A stretch of DNA of 19,155 bases, from positions 1 through 19,155 of the forward strand of contig CAZXDV010000029.1 in assembly GCA_964639535.1 (NCBI GenBank), read 5' to 3'. Both the position numbers and the translations under genes were made by a program. Below are positions 1-7,316 of the stretch, piece by piece. The DNA is from WLWS01 sp964639535. Its GTDB lineage: Bacteria; Pseudomonadota; Gammaproteobacteria; Eutrophobiales; Eutrophobiaceae. A model generated the notes under the pieces. It saw nothing but the letters and a program-made list of their open reading frames with translations, ran no database searches and was not told the DNA's origin. Position 1 is the first letter of the stretch. Every line of letters begins with the position of its first letter.

Positions 1-216
1 CCCCTGTTCATCTTCCACGACAAAAAACGGTGCCTGTTCTACCTGGTGCTGCTGGGCCAACTTCATTCCAGCACTTTGCGGGTCCCTTTCATCTGCGATA
101 ACGGTGCTATCGATGTAGCGCATTTGATTACCTGACTCCAGCCGCTCCTGCACGTCTGCACACTTGCGGCAGGGCTCTCCATCAGCCTTGATTTTTTTTA
201 CAAAAGTAATTTTCAT
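1..216 (-). CDS. Thioredoxin-fold CxxC protein, 3' end cut by window
   Basis: The first 72 residues of a small thioredoxin- or glutaredoxin-like protein; the rest lies left of the window. After an opening beta strand (MKITFVKK) comes a redox motif, Cys-Arg-Lys-Cys at residues 16-19. A second strand follows, and then Ala-Pro-Phe-Phe near residues 63-66, which sits where thioredoxin folds carry their cis-proline. No signal peptide is present, so it should act in the cytoplasm. It probably performs thiol-disulfide exchange, but the partner is not visible. The ATG has a weak GAGG about 11 bases upstream and no earlier in-frame ATG nearby. The next gene upstream, an FHA protein, ends 150 bases before this start on the same strand. 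The fold call is fairly sure from the motif layout; the exact role is unknown. Confidence 0.75.
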   Translation of the reverse strand, partial: MKITFVKKIKADGEPCRKCADVQERLESGNQMRYIDSTVIADERDPQSAGMKLAQQHQVEQAPFFVVEDEQG

Positions 217-366
217 GCGCGTTCCCGCCTCAAAAAATGATGGCGCAGGGTATCAAAGTGCCCATCCAGGGAAAAGACCAAGATTTTATAATGAAATAAT
301 GAATGGATATTATATGCAGGCAGGCTAGCCCACGTGGCCGCGAGCGCCCGCCGTCTTAACGATTCA

Positions 367-1284
367 CTACCAGGAAGAGTGGTGCTGCAAAAACTTGGAG
401 TCAACAAAGGTGCCGTGAGAAGACAGGTCGGTAAACTGCAGGCTGCTGCCATCTATATTTTCAATCACCAGGTGCAATCTCGAGATATCCCTGAGTGATG
501 GGTCCAGTATCACGGTGCTGACGGTGTCCCTGCCTATAATATTCCGTCCTTTTTCCAGCTTGTAACTTTTGCCGGTGTGGTCGACAAAGTGAATGCCATC
601 GTCAGCGATGACGCTGCATTTATGCTTGGATAGCATCAGTGTCATCTCGGTGCCCGGGGCCAGGGTGATTGTCACCGCCTCACCCTTGGGCATTCTCTCG
701 AAGTCACCGGGTGTGGCATCGCCGTTTCCGCCTTCCCGTTTACTGGCAACAGGTTCGAAAATGGTATTTTCAAGCATCAGGGTTTCCCTGAATTCATCCT
801 GGGCCTCGGAATCAGTGCTGCTTGCCGGATCGGAAACCGGTTCGTTCAACATCTTCTTCTTTTCCGAGTACAGGTACTTGATGATTTCCTGCCTGGATGA
901 GAGGTATTGCATGTACTTGACCAGTGCAACGCGCCTGAAGGGATTAAACTCATCGTCGCCCTCGTTGAGTGCACTGATGATATCGCGCCAGCTGTGATCC
1001 TGGGAAAAAATCAGGGGGTCCAGTTCCCTTATGGCTCGATTAATACTGTTGCTGTCTTCAATGGACTTGGAAAGGATGGATACGAATTTCTTTTCAATTT
1101 CCTTGATGGTTCGCGCTTCTTTTTGTAGCTGGTCAGGGCTGAACTTGACCATCTCGGTGATTTTCTTTGACGGAACCGCGACGCGTCCGGACACGGCAAA
1201 TTCGAAATCGGCCACTGAACTGAACTTTAACTGCTGGTCGCCGACCTGTAACTCAAGGGGTTTTGCAAAAAATTTGTTTAGCAT
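367..1284 (-). CDS. Cytoplasmic FHA-domain protein
   Basis: A 305-residue protein without signal peptide or membrane segment. Residues 1-150 form a charged, mostly helical region that I do not recognise. Residues 150-200 are a polar linker, and residues 241-300 are a forkhead-associated (FHA) domain that reads phosphothreonine peptides. The FHA signature residues are visible: Gly-Arg at 251-252, Ser268-x-x-His271, and His-Gly-Thr at 290-292. The linker has two candidate phosphothreonines in acidic surroundings, Thr168 (RETLML) and Thr174 (ENTIFE). This resembles GarA/OdhI, where a phosphorylated N-terminal threonine binds the protein's own FHA domain. A partly similar motif occurs in the VWA-FHA membrane protein encoded from 3553. 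No kinase or phosphatase gene lies in the window. The start has no Shine-Dalgarno sequence, and a palindrome overlapping a -10-like box lies about 30-40 bases upstream. FHA assignment is firm; the partner is inferred. Confidence 0.85.
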   Translation of the reverse strand: MLNKFFAKPLELQVGDQQLKFSSVADFEFAVSGRVAVPSKKITEMVKFSPDQLQKEARTIKEIEKKFVSILSKSIEDSNSINRAIRELDPLIFSQDHSWRDIISALNEGDDEFNPFRRVALVKYMQYLSSRQEIIKYLYSEKKKMLNEPVSDPASSTDSEAQDEFRETLMLENTIFEPVASKREGGNGDATPGDFERMPKGEAVTITLAPGTEMTLMLSKHKCSVIADDGIHFVDHTGKSYKLEKGRNIIGRDTVSTVILDPSLRDISRLHLVIENIDGSSLQFTDLSSHGTFVDSKFLQHHSSW

Positions 1285-1296
1285 TTGATCACTGGG

Positions 1297-1306
1297 GTAT
1301 GCATAC
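1297..1306. promoter_or_regulatory. Perfect 10-base palindrome before the FHA gene
   Basis: GTATGCATAC is a perfect palindrome whose centre is 18 bases from that of a second palindrome at 1314-1325. Both contain GTAT...ATAC halves. It falls between the likely transcription start and the ATG of the FHA gene, a place where an operator could sit. It could equally be chance, since this stretch is AT-rich. Confidence 0.3.
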
Positions 1307-1313
1307 TCAATCT

Positions 1314-1325
1314 AAAGTATACTTT
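1314..1325. promoter_or_regulatory. 12-base palindrome overlapping a -10-like box of the FHA gene
   Basis: AAAGTATACTTT is a perfect palindrome. On the minus strand it contains TATACT (1316-1321), a five-of-six match to the -10 consensus, about 30 bases before the FHA start codon. A run of seven A lies just upstream of it. No good -35 is seen at 15-18 bases. The rest of the gap (1326-1537) shows no gene and no clear terminator. Confidence 0.35.
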
Positions 1326-1537
1326 TTTTAAGCTGTTGATTATTTAGAAAAAACGGCTACTGTGAACTCCGTCACGTTTAGTGGTGCCGACCGCCTGGGC
1401 CGGGCTTATTTATCAAGTAAGCGCATCTCGCGAGGCCGCTATTATACGTGTAATCCATTTCTCCAGGCACAGTTTTTTTTGTTCAGCTGACCTTATTTTG
1501 ACACTGTCCTGACGCTGCTGGCTGGATAAAATTACTG

Positions 1538-2611
1538 TCACTTTGCAGGGCAGCCATTGGAAAGTTGGCCGCTTACCAGAATTGACCTGCGCTGCCCGGC
1601 GGAGCAGCCGGAAAGCGCCTCCATGTGTGCATAGAAGCTGTCCAGATCCCGTCCCAGCAGCCGATAGACTCGCAGGAATTCCGGCACAAGTGACTGGTAG
1701 GTGCTGACCGCTGCTATGCGGGCGTTATTGACCTGCTTCATCCAGTTGTCATACTCACCCTCACCACCCCAGCTCGACCTGAGCTGTTCGTATTCAACCT
1801 GCATCGCCGCCAGGGTTTGTTTTTTCTCTTCAAGTTTCATGCTGTCTGCCCGGTCCGAGCTATATACCGCTTCCAGTTTTTCCCTGTAGGACAGGACCAG
1901 CTGGTGAAATTGCTTTTCCCTTTTCAGCATTGCAGCAAATTCATCACTTTGCGCATCGTCTGCGAGGGAGTCCAGCCAGGCATGGACGCCTATCCGGGCC
2001 ACGGCTTCGGCAAAGGCCTCGTTAAACTCGGTGTCGTCACGCAGGTAGAGCCGCTGGTGTGCAAGTTCATGAAAGATAAGGCGGGCCAGTTCAACATTGG
2101 AACGCTCCAGCATGCCATTCAGGATGGGATCATCAAACCATCCCAGCGTGGAGTAGGCGCTGACACCTCCCAGGTAAACGTCAAAGCCCTGGTTTTCCAG
2201 TTGCTGCATGTATGCCATGGCGTCATTCCTGTGAAAATAACCGCGATAGCTCAGGCATCCAACCACGAAAAAGCACGACTGGTGGGGTACCAGCGAAAGC
2301 CGGGGTGCGGCAAATACATTCCAGACAATGTAGCGCCGGCCGATGTCTGCATACTTGCGATAGCTGTCATTGTCCGGCAATAGCAGTGACTCACTGGCAA
2401 AATTCCTGATTTCGGTAATACTTCGAAGGCGGTTTTTTACGTGTTCCGGTATCGAACTATCTGCGTAAACTTCGCTAAAATCACGCTGGGTCCGCAGGAC
2501 CTGAAGCTGGCCCGAAATTGACTGGCCGTAATAGGATATGCTGCTGCATGAACAAAGCAGGAAAACCGCCAGGAGAGTGTTGACTCGAACAAGTACTTGT
2601 CGAAATGACAT
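1538..2611 (-). CDS. Putative zinc aminopeptidase, lipoprotein (PF10023-like)
   Basis: A 357-residue protein with the HExxH zinc site HELAH at residues 181-185. It is followed by NEAFAE (197-202), where Glu198 or Glu202 can supply the third ligand. The layout fits the family annotated as putative aminopeptidase (PF10023). The N-terminus is a short lipoprotein signal ending in Leu-Cys-Ser-Cys, with Cys22 as the likely lipidated residue, so the enzyme should be anchored in the envelope and face the periplasm. Residues 225-290 are helical and charged. The substrate is not known. Start choice rests on the lipobox position; there is no clear Shine-Dalgarno. It diverges from the sulfurtransferase gene across only 42 bases, so the two promoters must overlap or reach into the opposite coding region. 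Confidence 0.8.
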   Translation of the reverse strand: MSFRQVLVRVNTLLAVFLLCSCSSISYYGQSISGQLQVLRTQRDFSEVYADSSIPEHVKNRLRSITEIRNFASESLLLPDNDSYRKYADIGRRYIVWNVFAAPRLSLVPHQSCFFVVGCLSYRGYFHRNDAMAYMQQLENQGFDVYLGGVSAYSTLGWFDDPILNGMLERSNVELARLIFHELAHQRLYLRDDTEFNEAFAEAVARIGVHAWLDSLADDAQSDEFAAMLKREKQFHQLVLSYREKLEAVYSSDRADSMKLEEKKQTLAAMQVEYEQLRSSWGGEGEYDNWMKQVNNARIAAVSTYQSLVPEFLRVYRLLGRDLDSFYAHMEALSGCSAGQRRSILVSGQLSNGCPAK

Positions 2612-2653
2612 TGGGAAAAACTAACATGAATGTGAGGAAATTACATATAAGCC

Positions 2654-3490
2654 ATGTATGAAAATATTATCAGTCCGGCTGAGCTGGAGGAATTAGGTCG
2701 GCAGCAAGGTAACAGGATAGTGGACTGCCGTTACAACCTGGCTGACACGGGGGCCGGAAGAAAGGCTTATCTTGAATCACACATCCCTGGAGCCGTGTTT
2801 GCTGATGTGCACGACCATCTCTCGGGGCCACCCGTGACCGATCACGGACGCCATCCACTGCCCACGGCGGAGCGACTGCTGCAGGTTTTTGCGGAGCTCG
2901 GAATCAATAACGATACCCAGGTTGTTGCCTACGATGATTCTTTTGGTGCCTTTGCAGCCCGGCTTTGGTGGTTGCTCAGGTACATGGGGCACTCCAGGGT
3001 AGCAGTGCTTGATGGTGGTTGGCAGGCCTGGATCAATCACGGTGGGGACCGTGAAGCCGGTAATGTTGATGTCCCCAGGGGAAGCTTCAAGGGGCAGGCA
3101 CGTAAAGACCGGCTGGTGCTGCTTGATGAAGTGGAAAAGGTCCGGCTGCTGGTGGACTCAAGGGAAGCCGCCAGGTACAGGGGGGAGCAGGAGCCGATTG
3201 ACCCGCATGCTGGTCACATTCCAGGGGCACAAAACCGTTGCTGGAAGGACAATATCACCGAAAACGGTGAATTCGTCGCGGCACACCAGCTGCATGATGA
3301 GTTCAGCAAGCTCTACCAGGGTGAAAACCCCGAAAACGTGGTGTTTTACTGCGGTTCTGGCGTTAGCGCCTGCCATAATTTGCTTGCCGCACACCGGGCA
3401 GGGCTGCCGGAGGGCAGGCTTTATGCCGGTTCGTGGAGTGAATGGTGCCGTGATTCCGCGCGACCGCGTGCCAAATCCACTGAAGAATGA
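2654..3490 (+). CDS. Two-domain sulfurtransferase (3-mercaptopyruvate type)
   Basis: A 278-residue tandem rhodanese. Residues 1-130 are the inactive N-terminal domain (VDCRYNL near 23-29, SHIPGAVFAD 42-51, LDGGW 119-123). Residues 150-270 form the catalytic domain, with the persulfide-forming cysteine Cys233 in the loop CGSGVSA. A CG[S/T]GV loop is typical of 3-mercaptopyruvate sulfurtransferases such as SseA, while thiosulfate-specific rhodaneses usually have CRKGV. So 3-mercaptopyruvate is the more likely sulfur donor, moving sulfur to a thiol or cyanide in the cytoplasm. It has the usual family length and no signal peptide. The start matches the normal family N-terminus. A GAGG lies 17 or more bases upstream, too far to be convincing. 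The nearest neighbours give no pathway clue. Confidence 0.9.
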   Translation: MYENIISPAELEELGRQQGNRIVDCRYNLADTGAGRKAYLESHIPGAVFADVHDHLSGPPVTDHGRHPLPTAERLLQVFAELGINNDTQVVAYDDSFGAFAARLWWLLRYMGHSRVAVLDGGWQAWINHGGDREAGNVDVPRGSFKGQARKDRLVLLDEVEKVRLLVDSREAARYRGEQEPIDPHAGHIPGAQNRCWKDNITENGEFVAAHQLHDEFSKLYQGENPENVVFYCGSGVSACHNLLAAHRAGLPEGRLYAGSWSEWCRDSARPRAKSTEE

Positions 3491-3538
3491 GCAATATTTT
3501 TCTTGGCAGACAGGCTGTAGACTTGTCAGCTTACGCTT

Positions 3539-3544
3539 TATAAT
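3539..3544 (+). promoter_or_regulatory. -10 box (TATAAT) of the VWA-FHA gene
   Basis: A perfect TATAAT ends 8 bases before the ATG at 3553 and 29 bases before the in-frame ATG at 3574. No -35 is well spaced: TAGACT at 3518-3523 has a 15-base spacer. Initiation near 3551 would make the first ATG almost leaderless and give the second ATG a leader of about 23 bases. Confidence 0.4.
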
Positions 3545-3552
3545 GCTGCAGC

Positions 3553-5529
3553 ATGCTCAAGACCAATAACAATATGCAATCACAAAACCGACTTTTGTTG
3601 GCCGGCCTGTTGCTTTGCAGCTTTTGTGCTTTCACCAGTGTTTCAACAGCGCAGGACCTGACCGAGCTGTTTCCCGACGAGGACGCCAGCGAAGCGCTGG
3701 ATACGTTAAAAGAAAGCGCGGACGAACAGGTAGACAGCGCCCTGGATGCGGCCAGTGATCTCGTGGAGTCAAGCGCCGTTGATGCGGTCAGCGATATCAG
3801 TGACCAGTCTTCTTCGCTTGCCGACCTGATTTCTACCAGCAATCCCTATGCCCTGCCAAAGGACGTGGTCATGGTGCTCGATAATTCGGGCAGCATGAAA
3901 AAAAATGACCCCGGCTTCCTGGCAACCAAGGCGGTTTCGGAATTTATTTCCGGTCTCGACGATCAGACCCGGATAGCCATCGTGATATTTGACCAGGGTG
4001 TAAACCTTGCTGTGGCACTAACCGATCTGAATTTTGAGTCAAGGGACCAGGTGCTGACGAGCCTTGAGAATGTAAATTACAAGGGTCTTTACACGGATAG
4101 CCCGGCGGCAATCGAGAGGGCTATCTATGAACTCAAAAACAGCGGGCGTGCCGAGGCTCAAAAATCCATCGTCTTTATGACTGACGGGATCGTCGATACC
4201 GGCAACCCGGAAGTTGATCTTGAAAAAAGCAAGTGGCTCAAGGAAGACCTGGCAGCAGATGCGGCAGACGAAGAAATAAAGGTGTTTGGTATTGCTTTTA
4301 CCGAGGCTGCCGATTTTCAGCTAATACAATCGATCGCCCAAAAGACCGATGGAGAATACTACAGGGCATTGCAGGCTTCAGATTTGCAAACCGTATTTCA
4401 GCAGATTAATACGATCCTCAACAGTCCCCCGGAACCGGAGCCGGTTGAAGAATATTATCAGGAACCGGAGCCCGTTGAAGTTGAGGCACCGGTGGTACAG
4501 CAGCCAGTAATAATCGAGGTGCCGGCACAGGCACCTGCAGCAATGAGCAAAGAGGAGCGCCTGCGCTCAACCATCATGATGGTTGCGGCGGCGATATTGT
4601 TGATTACTCTCCTGGCTATCCTTTATTTACTTCTAAAAAGAAGTAAGGAGTCTGCCGCGGCAGCCGAGGAGGTTGTGTCCGATGCCTTCATTAACGATCC
4701 CCAGAATTTCACCGGTATCAGTCAGTACAGGCTGGGCACGAAACCAACCATGTTTGGACGCGTGGCTGGAAAGGATGCGGATCACCTGAATTATATCGTT
4801 ATCCCGGAATCAACCATTGGACGTCGCCACGCTCTCATCGAATACAAGGATTACGGCTACTGGATCAGTGACCAGGGAAGTATCAATGGTACTTTTGTGA
4901 ATGACATGATGATCACCAGCGAAGTTTGTCTAAAGCACGGGGATCGTGTCCGCCTGCATAAATATGAATTCGAATTCAGCATGCCGGAAATGGACGATGC
5001 CGGAATGACGGTGATGTCCAATACCCAGTTTGCCGGCGCGCCAACAAGCATCGACGCACCTGCTGATGTTGCCGAGGCTGTTCCGAACCTGTCAGAAATG
5101 GAAGGTATGGACCCGGAATTTGATATTACCGGGGGAGTGGGCGCCGAAGCAGAATTTAATCTTGATTCAGTCGCCCCGGCAAGCGATGACGATGACGAAA
5201 CCCTTGTTCGCGGCGACAGCGGCATGGCTGGTGATATCACTGCTCCAGGTGCTGAAAGCACCGAGGATGGAGGCAGCGCTGGCGCGGTAGCTGCTGCGGA
5301 TGATGGGGATTCGGAAGATGAGACACTGCTACCCATTTCTGCAGGGATGAGTGAAGATACCTCCAACATTCCTTCCGCTGACAGTGATGATGGAGATTCA
5401 GAAGACGAGACCCTCATGCGCGGGAATTTTGATGGCGTTGAAGACGATGATATGACAATCCGCAAGAACGCCGATGAAGCGATAGAGGATTTCTTTGATA
5501 TTGACGATGAGCGCGGGAGTGACAAGTAG
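3553..5529 (+). CDS. Membrane protein: exported VWA domain, TM, cytoplasmic FHA domain
   Basis: A 658-residue protein. Residues 8-33 are a signal peptide (hydrophobic 14-28, likely cut after Ala33 in Ser-Thr-Ala). Residues 104-290 are a von Willebrand A domain with an intact MIDAS: Asp110-x-Ser112-x-Ser114, a threonine near 181, and Thr-Asp-Gly at 210-212. Residues 293-330 are Pro/Glu/Val-rich, and 340-361 a transmembrane helix followed by Lys-Arg. Residues 395-472 form an FHA domain with Gly402-Arg403, Ser420 to His426, and Asn-Gly-Thr at 445-447. The tail (480-658) is strongly acidic and carries repeated D/E-T-L/I motifs around Thr550, Thr591, Thr620 and Thr635. By this topology the metal-binding VWA domain faces the periplasm and the phosphothreonine reader faces the cytoplasm. 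The start may be ATG 3553 or 3574. Function is not known; a role in envelope sensing or complex assembly is inference. Confidence 0.85.
   Translation: MLKTNNNMQSQNRLLLAGLLLCSFCAFTSVSTAQDLTELFPDEDASEALDTLKESADEQVDSALDAASDLVESSAVDAVSDISDQSSSLADLISTSNPYALPKDVVMVLDNSGSMKKNDPGFLATKAVSEFISGLDDQTRIAIVIFDQGVNLAVALTDLNFESRDQVLTSLENVNYKGLYTDSPAAIERAIYELKNSGRAEAQKSIVFMTDGIVDTGNPEVDLEKSKWLKEDLAADAADEEIKVFGIAFTEAADFQLIQSIAQKTDGEYYRALQASDLQTVFQQINTILNSPPEPEPVEEYYQEPEPVEVEAPVVQQPVIIEVPAQAPAAMSKEERLRSTIMMVAAAILLITLLAILYLLLKRSKESAAAAEEVVSDAFINDPQNFTGISQYRLGTKPTMFGRVAGKDADHLNYIVIPESTIGRRHALIEYKDYGYWISDQGSINGTFVNDMMITSEVCLKHGDRVRLHKYEFEFSMPEMDDAGMTVMSNTQFAGAPTSIDAPADVAEAVPNLSEMEGMDPEFDITGGVGAEAEFNLDSVAPASDDDDETLVRGDSGMAGDITAPGAESTEDGGSAGAVAAADDGDSEDETLLPISAGMSEDTSNIPSADSDDGDSEDETLMRGNFDGVEDDDMTIRKNADEAIEDFFDIDDERGSDK
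5299..5328 (+). repeat. Acidic D-E-T-L repeat, copy 1
   Basis: Thirty bases encoding DDGDSEDETL (residues 583-592). The copy 87 bases downstream encodes the same ten residues with five base differences, all at third codon positions. The motif places Thr591 after a run of acidic residues. Confidence 0.75.
5386..5415 (+). repeat. Acidic D-E-T-L repeat, copy 2
   Basis: Second copy of the ten-residue motif (residues 612-621), identical in protein to copy 1 but changed at five silent positions. Shorter relatives lie at Thr550 (DDDDETLVRG) and Thr635 (DDDMTIRK). Confidence 0.75.
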
Positions 5530-5574
5530 TTTTTTTCATGCCTGAAATGGCGACAGTCATTCGAATCCGCAAGT

Positions 5575-5580
5575 CATAAT
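5575..5580 (+). promoter_or_regulatory. -10-like box (CATAAT) of the birA operon
   Basis: CATAAT ends 15 bases before the birA ATG. A partial -35, GCGACA at 5550-5555, has a long 19-base spacer. No BirA operator of the E. coli type (two TTGTAAACC-like arms) is visible in the gap, so autoregulation is not supported here. Confidence 0.35.
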
Positions 5581-5595
5581 GCTGGTACCATCATA

Positions 5596-6573
5596 ATGGA
5601 CAGGCAGGCTTTTCTTCTGAACCGACTTTCTGATGGGCAATTCCACTCCGGCCAATCTCTCGCCCATGAATTAAATATCAGCCGCACGGCTATATGCAAA
5701 AGAGTCAGGGCCCTGGAAGCGCTCGGGCTTGATATATACTCGGTCAGGGGAAAGGGTTACCGCCTGTCTCAACCGATAGAACTGCTGGATGAGGCAATCA
5801 TCAGGCAGCACATGTCAGGTCCCGGCAATCAACGTTTGCGGGATATCGAAGTGTTCACCGAGATTGATTCAACCAACATGTACATGGTCCGTGAACTTGA
5901 GACAGGCGTCATACATGGCCGCGCAGTTTTAGCTGAATTTCAGCAAAGTGGCAGAGGCAGGCGGGGAAAGAATTGGGTTTCATCCTTTGCCGGCGGTGTA
6001 TGCCTGTCAATTGGCTGGCAGTTTGACCCCACGCCGGCGAGCCTGGCTGCTCTTTCACTGGCTACCGGTGTCGTGGTTTGCCGCTGTCTTCGGCAACTGG
6101 GTGTCGAGAGCGCCCAGTTAAAATGGCCAAATGACATCGTTAGCGGCGGGCGCAAGCTGGGAGGGATCCTGATAGAAACAAGAAGTGAAACCGGTGGTGC
6201 GAGTGATGTTATTCTCGGACTGGGGCTTAACGTAGAGCTGTCCAACAGGGAAGAAGACGTCATTGACCAACCGGTTACAAGTCTTAACGAGATTTTGAAA
6301 AAAGGGATTTCCCGTAATGAACTGGTGGGATTGTTACTGGATGAACTGGGTGGGATGCTGGGTTCCTATGCCGATAAGGGCTTTTCCAGTTACCTGGCTG
6401 AGTGGCGAAGTTACGATTCCCTGGGTGGGCGTGAAGCCTCCATTATTTTTCCAGGGGAAACCCTTTTCGGTGTCGTACTTGGAATTACCGAAAGCGGTTT
6501 GTTACAAATGGACATAGACGGGGAGGAACGGGTGTTTAGCAGTGGGGAAATAAGCCTGCGGGCGCGACAATGA
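5596..6573 (+). CDS. birA: Biotin-protein ligase / biotin repressor BirA
   Basis: A 325-residue bifunctional BirA. Residues 5-60 form a winged helix-turn-helix (recognition helix near 28-42) for DNA binding. Residues 80-270 are the ligase domain, with the biotinyl-5'-AMP loop at 117-127 (QSGRGRRGKNW), KWPND at 176-180, and the strand GGILIET at 189-195. Residues 272-325 are the small C-terminal domain. It activates biotin with ATP and attaches it to a lysine of the acetyl-CoA carboxylase carrier protein; with the helix-turn-helix intact it likely also represses biotin genes, none of which are in the window. Length matches the family. It heads an operon: its TGA overlaps the coaX ATG by four bases. 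No Shine-Dalgarno precedes the ATG. Confidence 0.97.
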   Translation: MDRQAFLLNRLSDGQFHSGQSLAHELNISRTAICKRVRALEALGLDIYSVRGKGYRLSQPIELLDEAIIRQHMSGPGNQRLRDIEVFTEIDSTNMYMVRELETGVIHGRAVLAEFQQSGRGRRGKNWVSSFAGGVCLSIGWQFDPTPASLAALSLATGVVVCRCLRQLGVESAQLKWPNDIVSGGRKLGGILIETRSETGGASDVILGLGLNVELSNREEDVIDQPVTSLNEILKKGISRNELVGLLLDELGGMLGSYADKGFSSYLAEWRSYDSLGGREASIIFPGETLFGVVLGITESGLLQMDIDGEERVFSSGEISLRARQ

Positions 6574-7316
6574 ACTTGCTGGTGGACATTGGGAATTCTC
6601 GCCTGAAGTGGGCACAGTCCATGGATGGTGAGTTGTTTAATCATGGTTCCTGCGATTATGACAGGGAGAACTTTCCGGCCTCTTTGCAATCTGCCATGAA
6701 ATCGATTGATGATCCCGGGCAGGTTCTCGTCGCAAATGTCGGCGGAGAAGCGCTGGCCATCGCGCTTGAAGACTACTGTTCCTCGCGATGGTCCATAACA
6801 CCTGTGTTTGCAAAAGTAAGCGAAAAACTCGCCGGGGTTCACAATGGATACAAGAATACGCGGGAGCTTGGTATAGACCGATGGCTGGCGCTGGTGGCGG
6901 CCTGGCAAACTTACAGGAGACCACTGTGCGTTGTTGATTGTGGCACGGCCCTGACGATAGATGTTGTTGATAGCAATGCCGTCTACAGTGGCGGATATAT
7001 TATCCCCGGTATCGATTTGATGATTAATTCACTGAGCAGAAACACGGACCAGGTAAAGGTGGCTCACAGCGAGTCGATGACGCTGCAGCCGGGGCTGCAA
7101 ACTGTCGACTGTGTCGTGCACGGTGTGTACACAGCCTGCGTGTCAGCCATCAGGCAGGTCCTGCAGCAATCAAGACAAGGCTGGGGTGAGGACGTAGGCC
7201 TGGTGTTAACAGGGGGTGCTGCAGAAAGCATCGGCAAGCATCTTGACGACGACTTTAATATCGAGCCCTGGCTGGTTTTGCAGGGCCTGCAATTAATACC
7301 CGGAGATGTTTCATGA
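6570..7316 (+). CDS. coaX: Type III pantothenate kinase CoaX
   Basis: A 248-residue kinase of the acetate/sugar kinase fold that phosphorylates pantothenate, the first step to coenzyme A. Visible motifs are DIGNS (6-10, phosphate loop), GIDRW (101-105), DCGTALTID (123-131) and TGG (214-216). Type III enzymes need a monovalent cation and are not inhibited by CoA, unlike the CoaA of enteric bacteria. The ATG lies within ATGA shared with the end of birA, and the next gene overlaps in the same way, so translation is probably coupled. Of its ten arginines, six are read from AGA or AGG codons, which may reflect the host's codon preference. Confidence 0.96.
   Translation: MNLLVDIGNSRLKWAQSMDGELFNHGSCDYDRENFPASLQSAMKSIDDPGQVLVANVGGEALAIALEDYCSSRWSITPVFAKVSEKLAGVHNGYKNTRELGIDRWLALVAAWQTYRRPLCVVDCGTALTIDVVDSNAVYSGGYIIPGIDLMINSLSRNTDQVKVAHSESMTLQPGLQTVDCVVHGVYTACVSAIRQVLQQSRQGWGEDVGLVLTGGAAESIGKHLDDDFNIEPWLVLQGLQLIPGDVS

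Noticed and set aside
285..290. TATAAT on the plus strand in the 217-366 gap
   Set aside because: It would direct transcription against both neighbouring genes, no -35 is seen, and no gene or stable RNA fold follows. I see nothing else firm in this gap.
213..452. 79-codon frame across the gap between the thioredoxin-fold and FHA genes
   Set aside because: It overlaps the ends of both better-supported genes, shows no domain, and is rich in out-of-frame residues.
1498..1532. TTGACA followed by TAAAAT on the plus strand
   Set aside because: The spacer is 23 bases, too long for a sigma-70 promoter, and it would point into the 3' end of an opposite-strand gene.
2626..2661. Eleven-codon open frame overlapping the sulfurtransferase start
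   Set aside because: No ribosome site, unremarkable peptide, and no attenuator-like codons; likely chance.
4857..5525. Antisense frame of 222 codons opposite the VWA-FHA acidic tail
   Set aside because: Ser-rich reading of GAT/GAC/GAA codons on the other strand; the plus-strand frame has clear domains and a signal peptide.
5528..5537. T-run after the VWA-FHA stop codon as a terminator
   Set aside because: No hairpin precedes the run, so an intrinsic terminator is not supported.
5530..5595. A BirA operator upstream of birA
   Set aside because: No paired TTGTAAACC-like arms are present in the gap.
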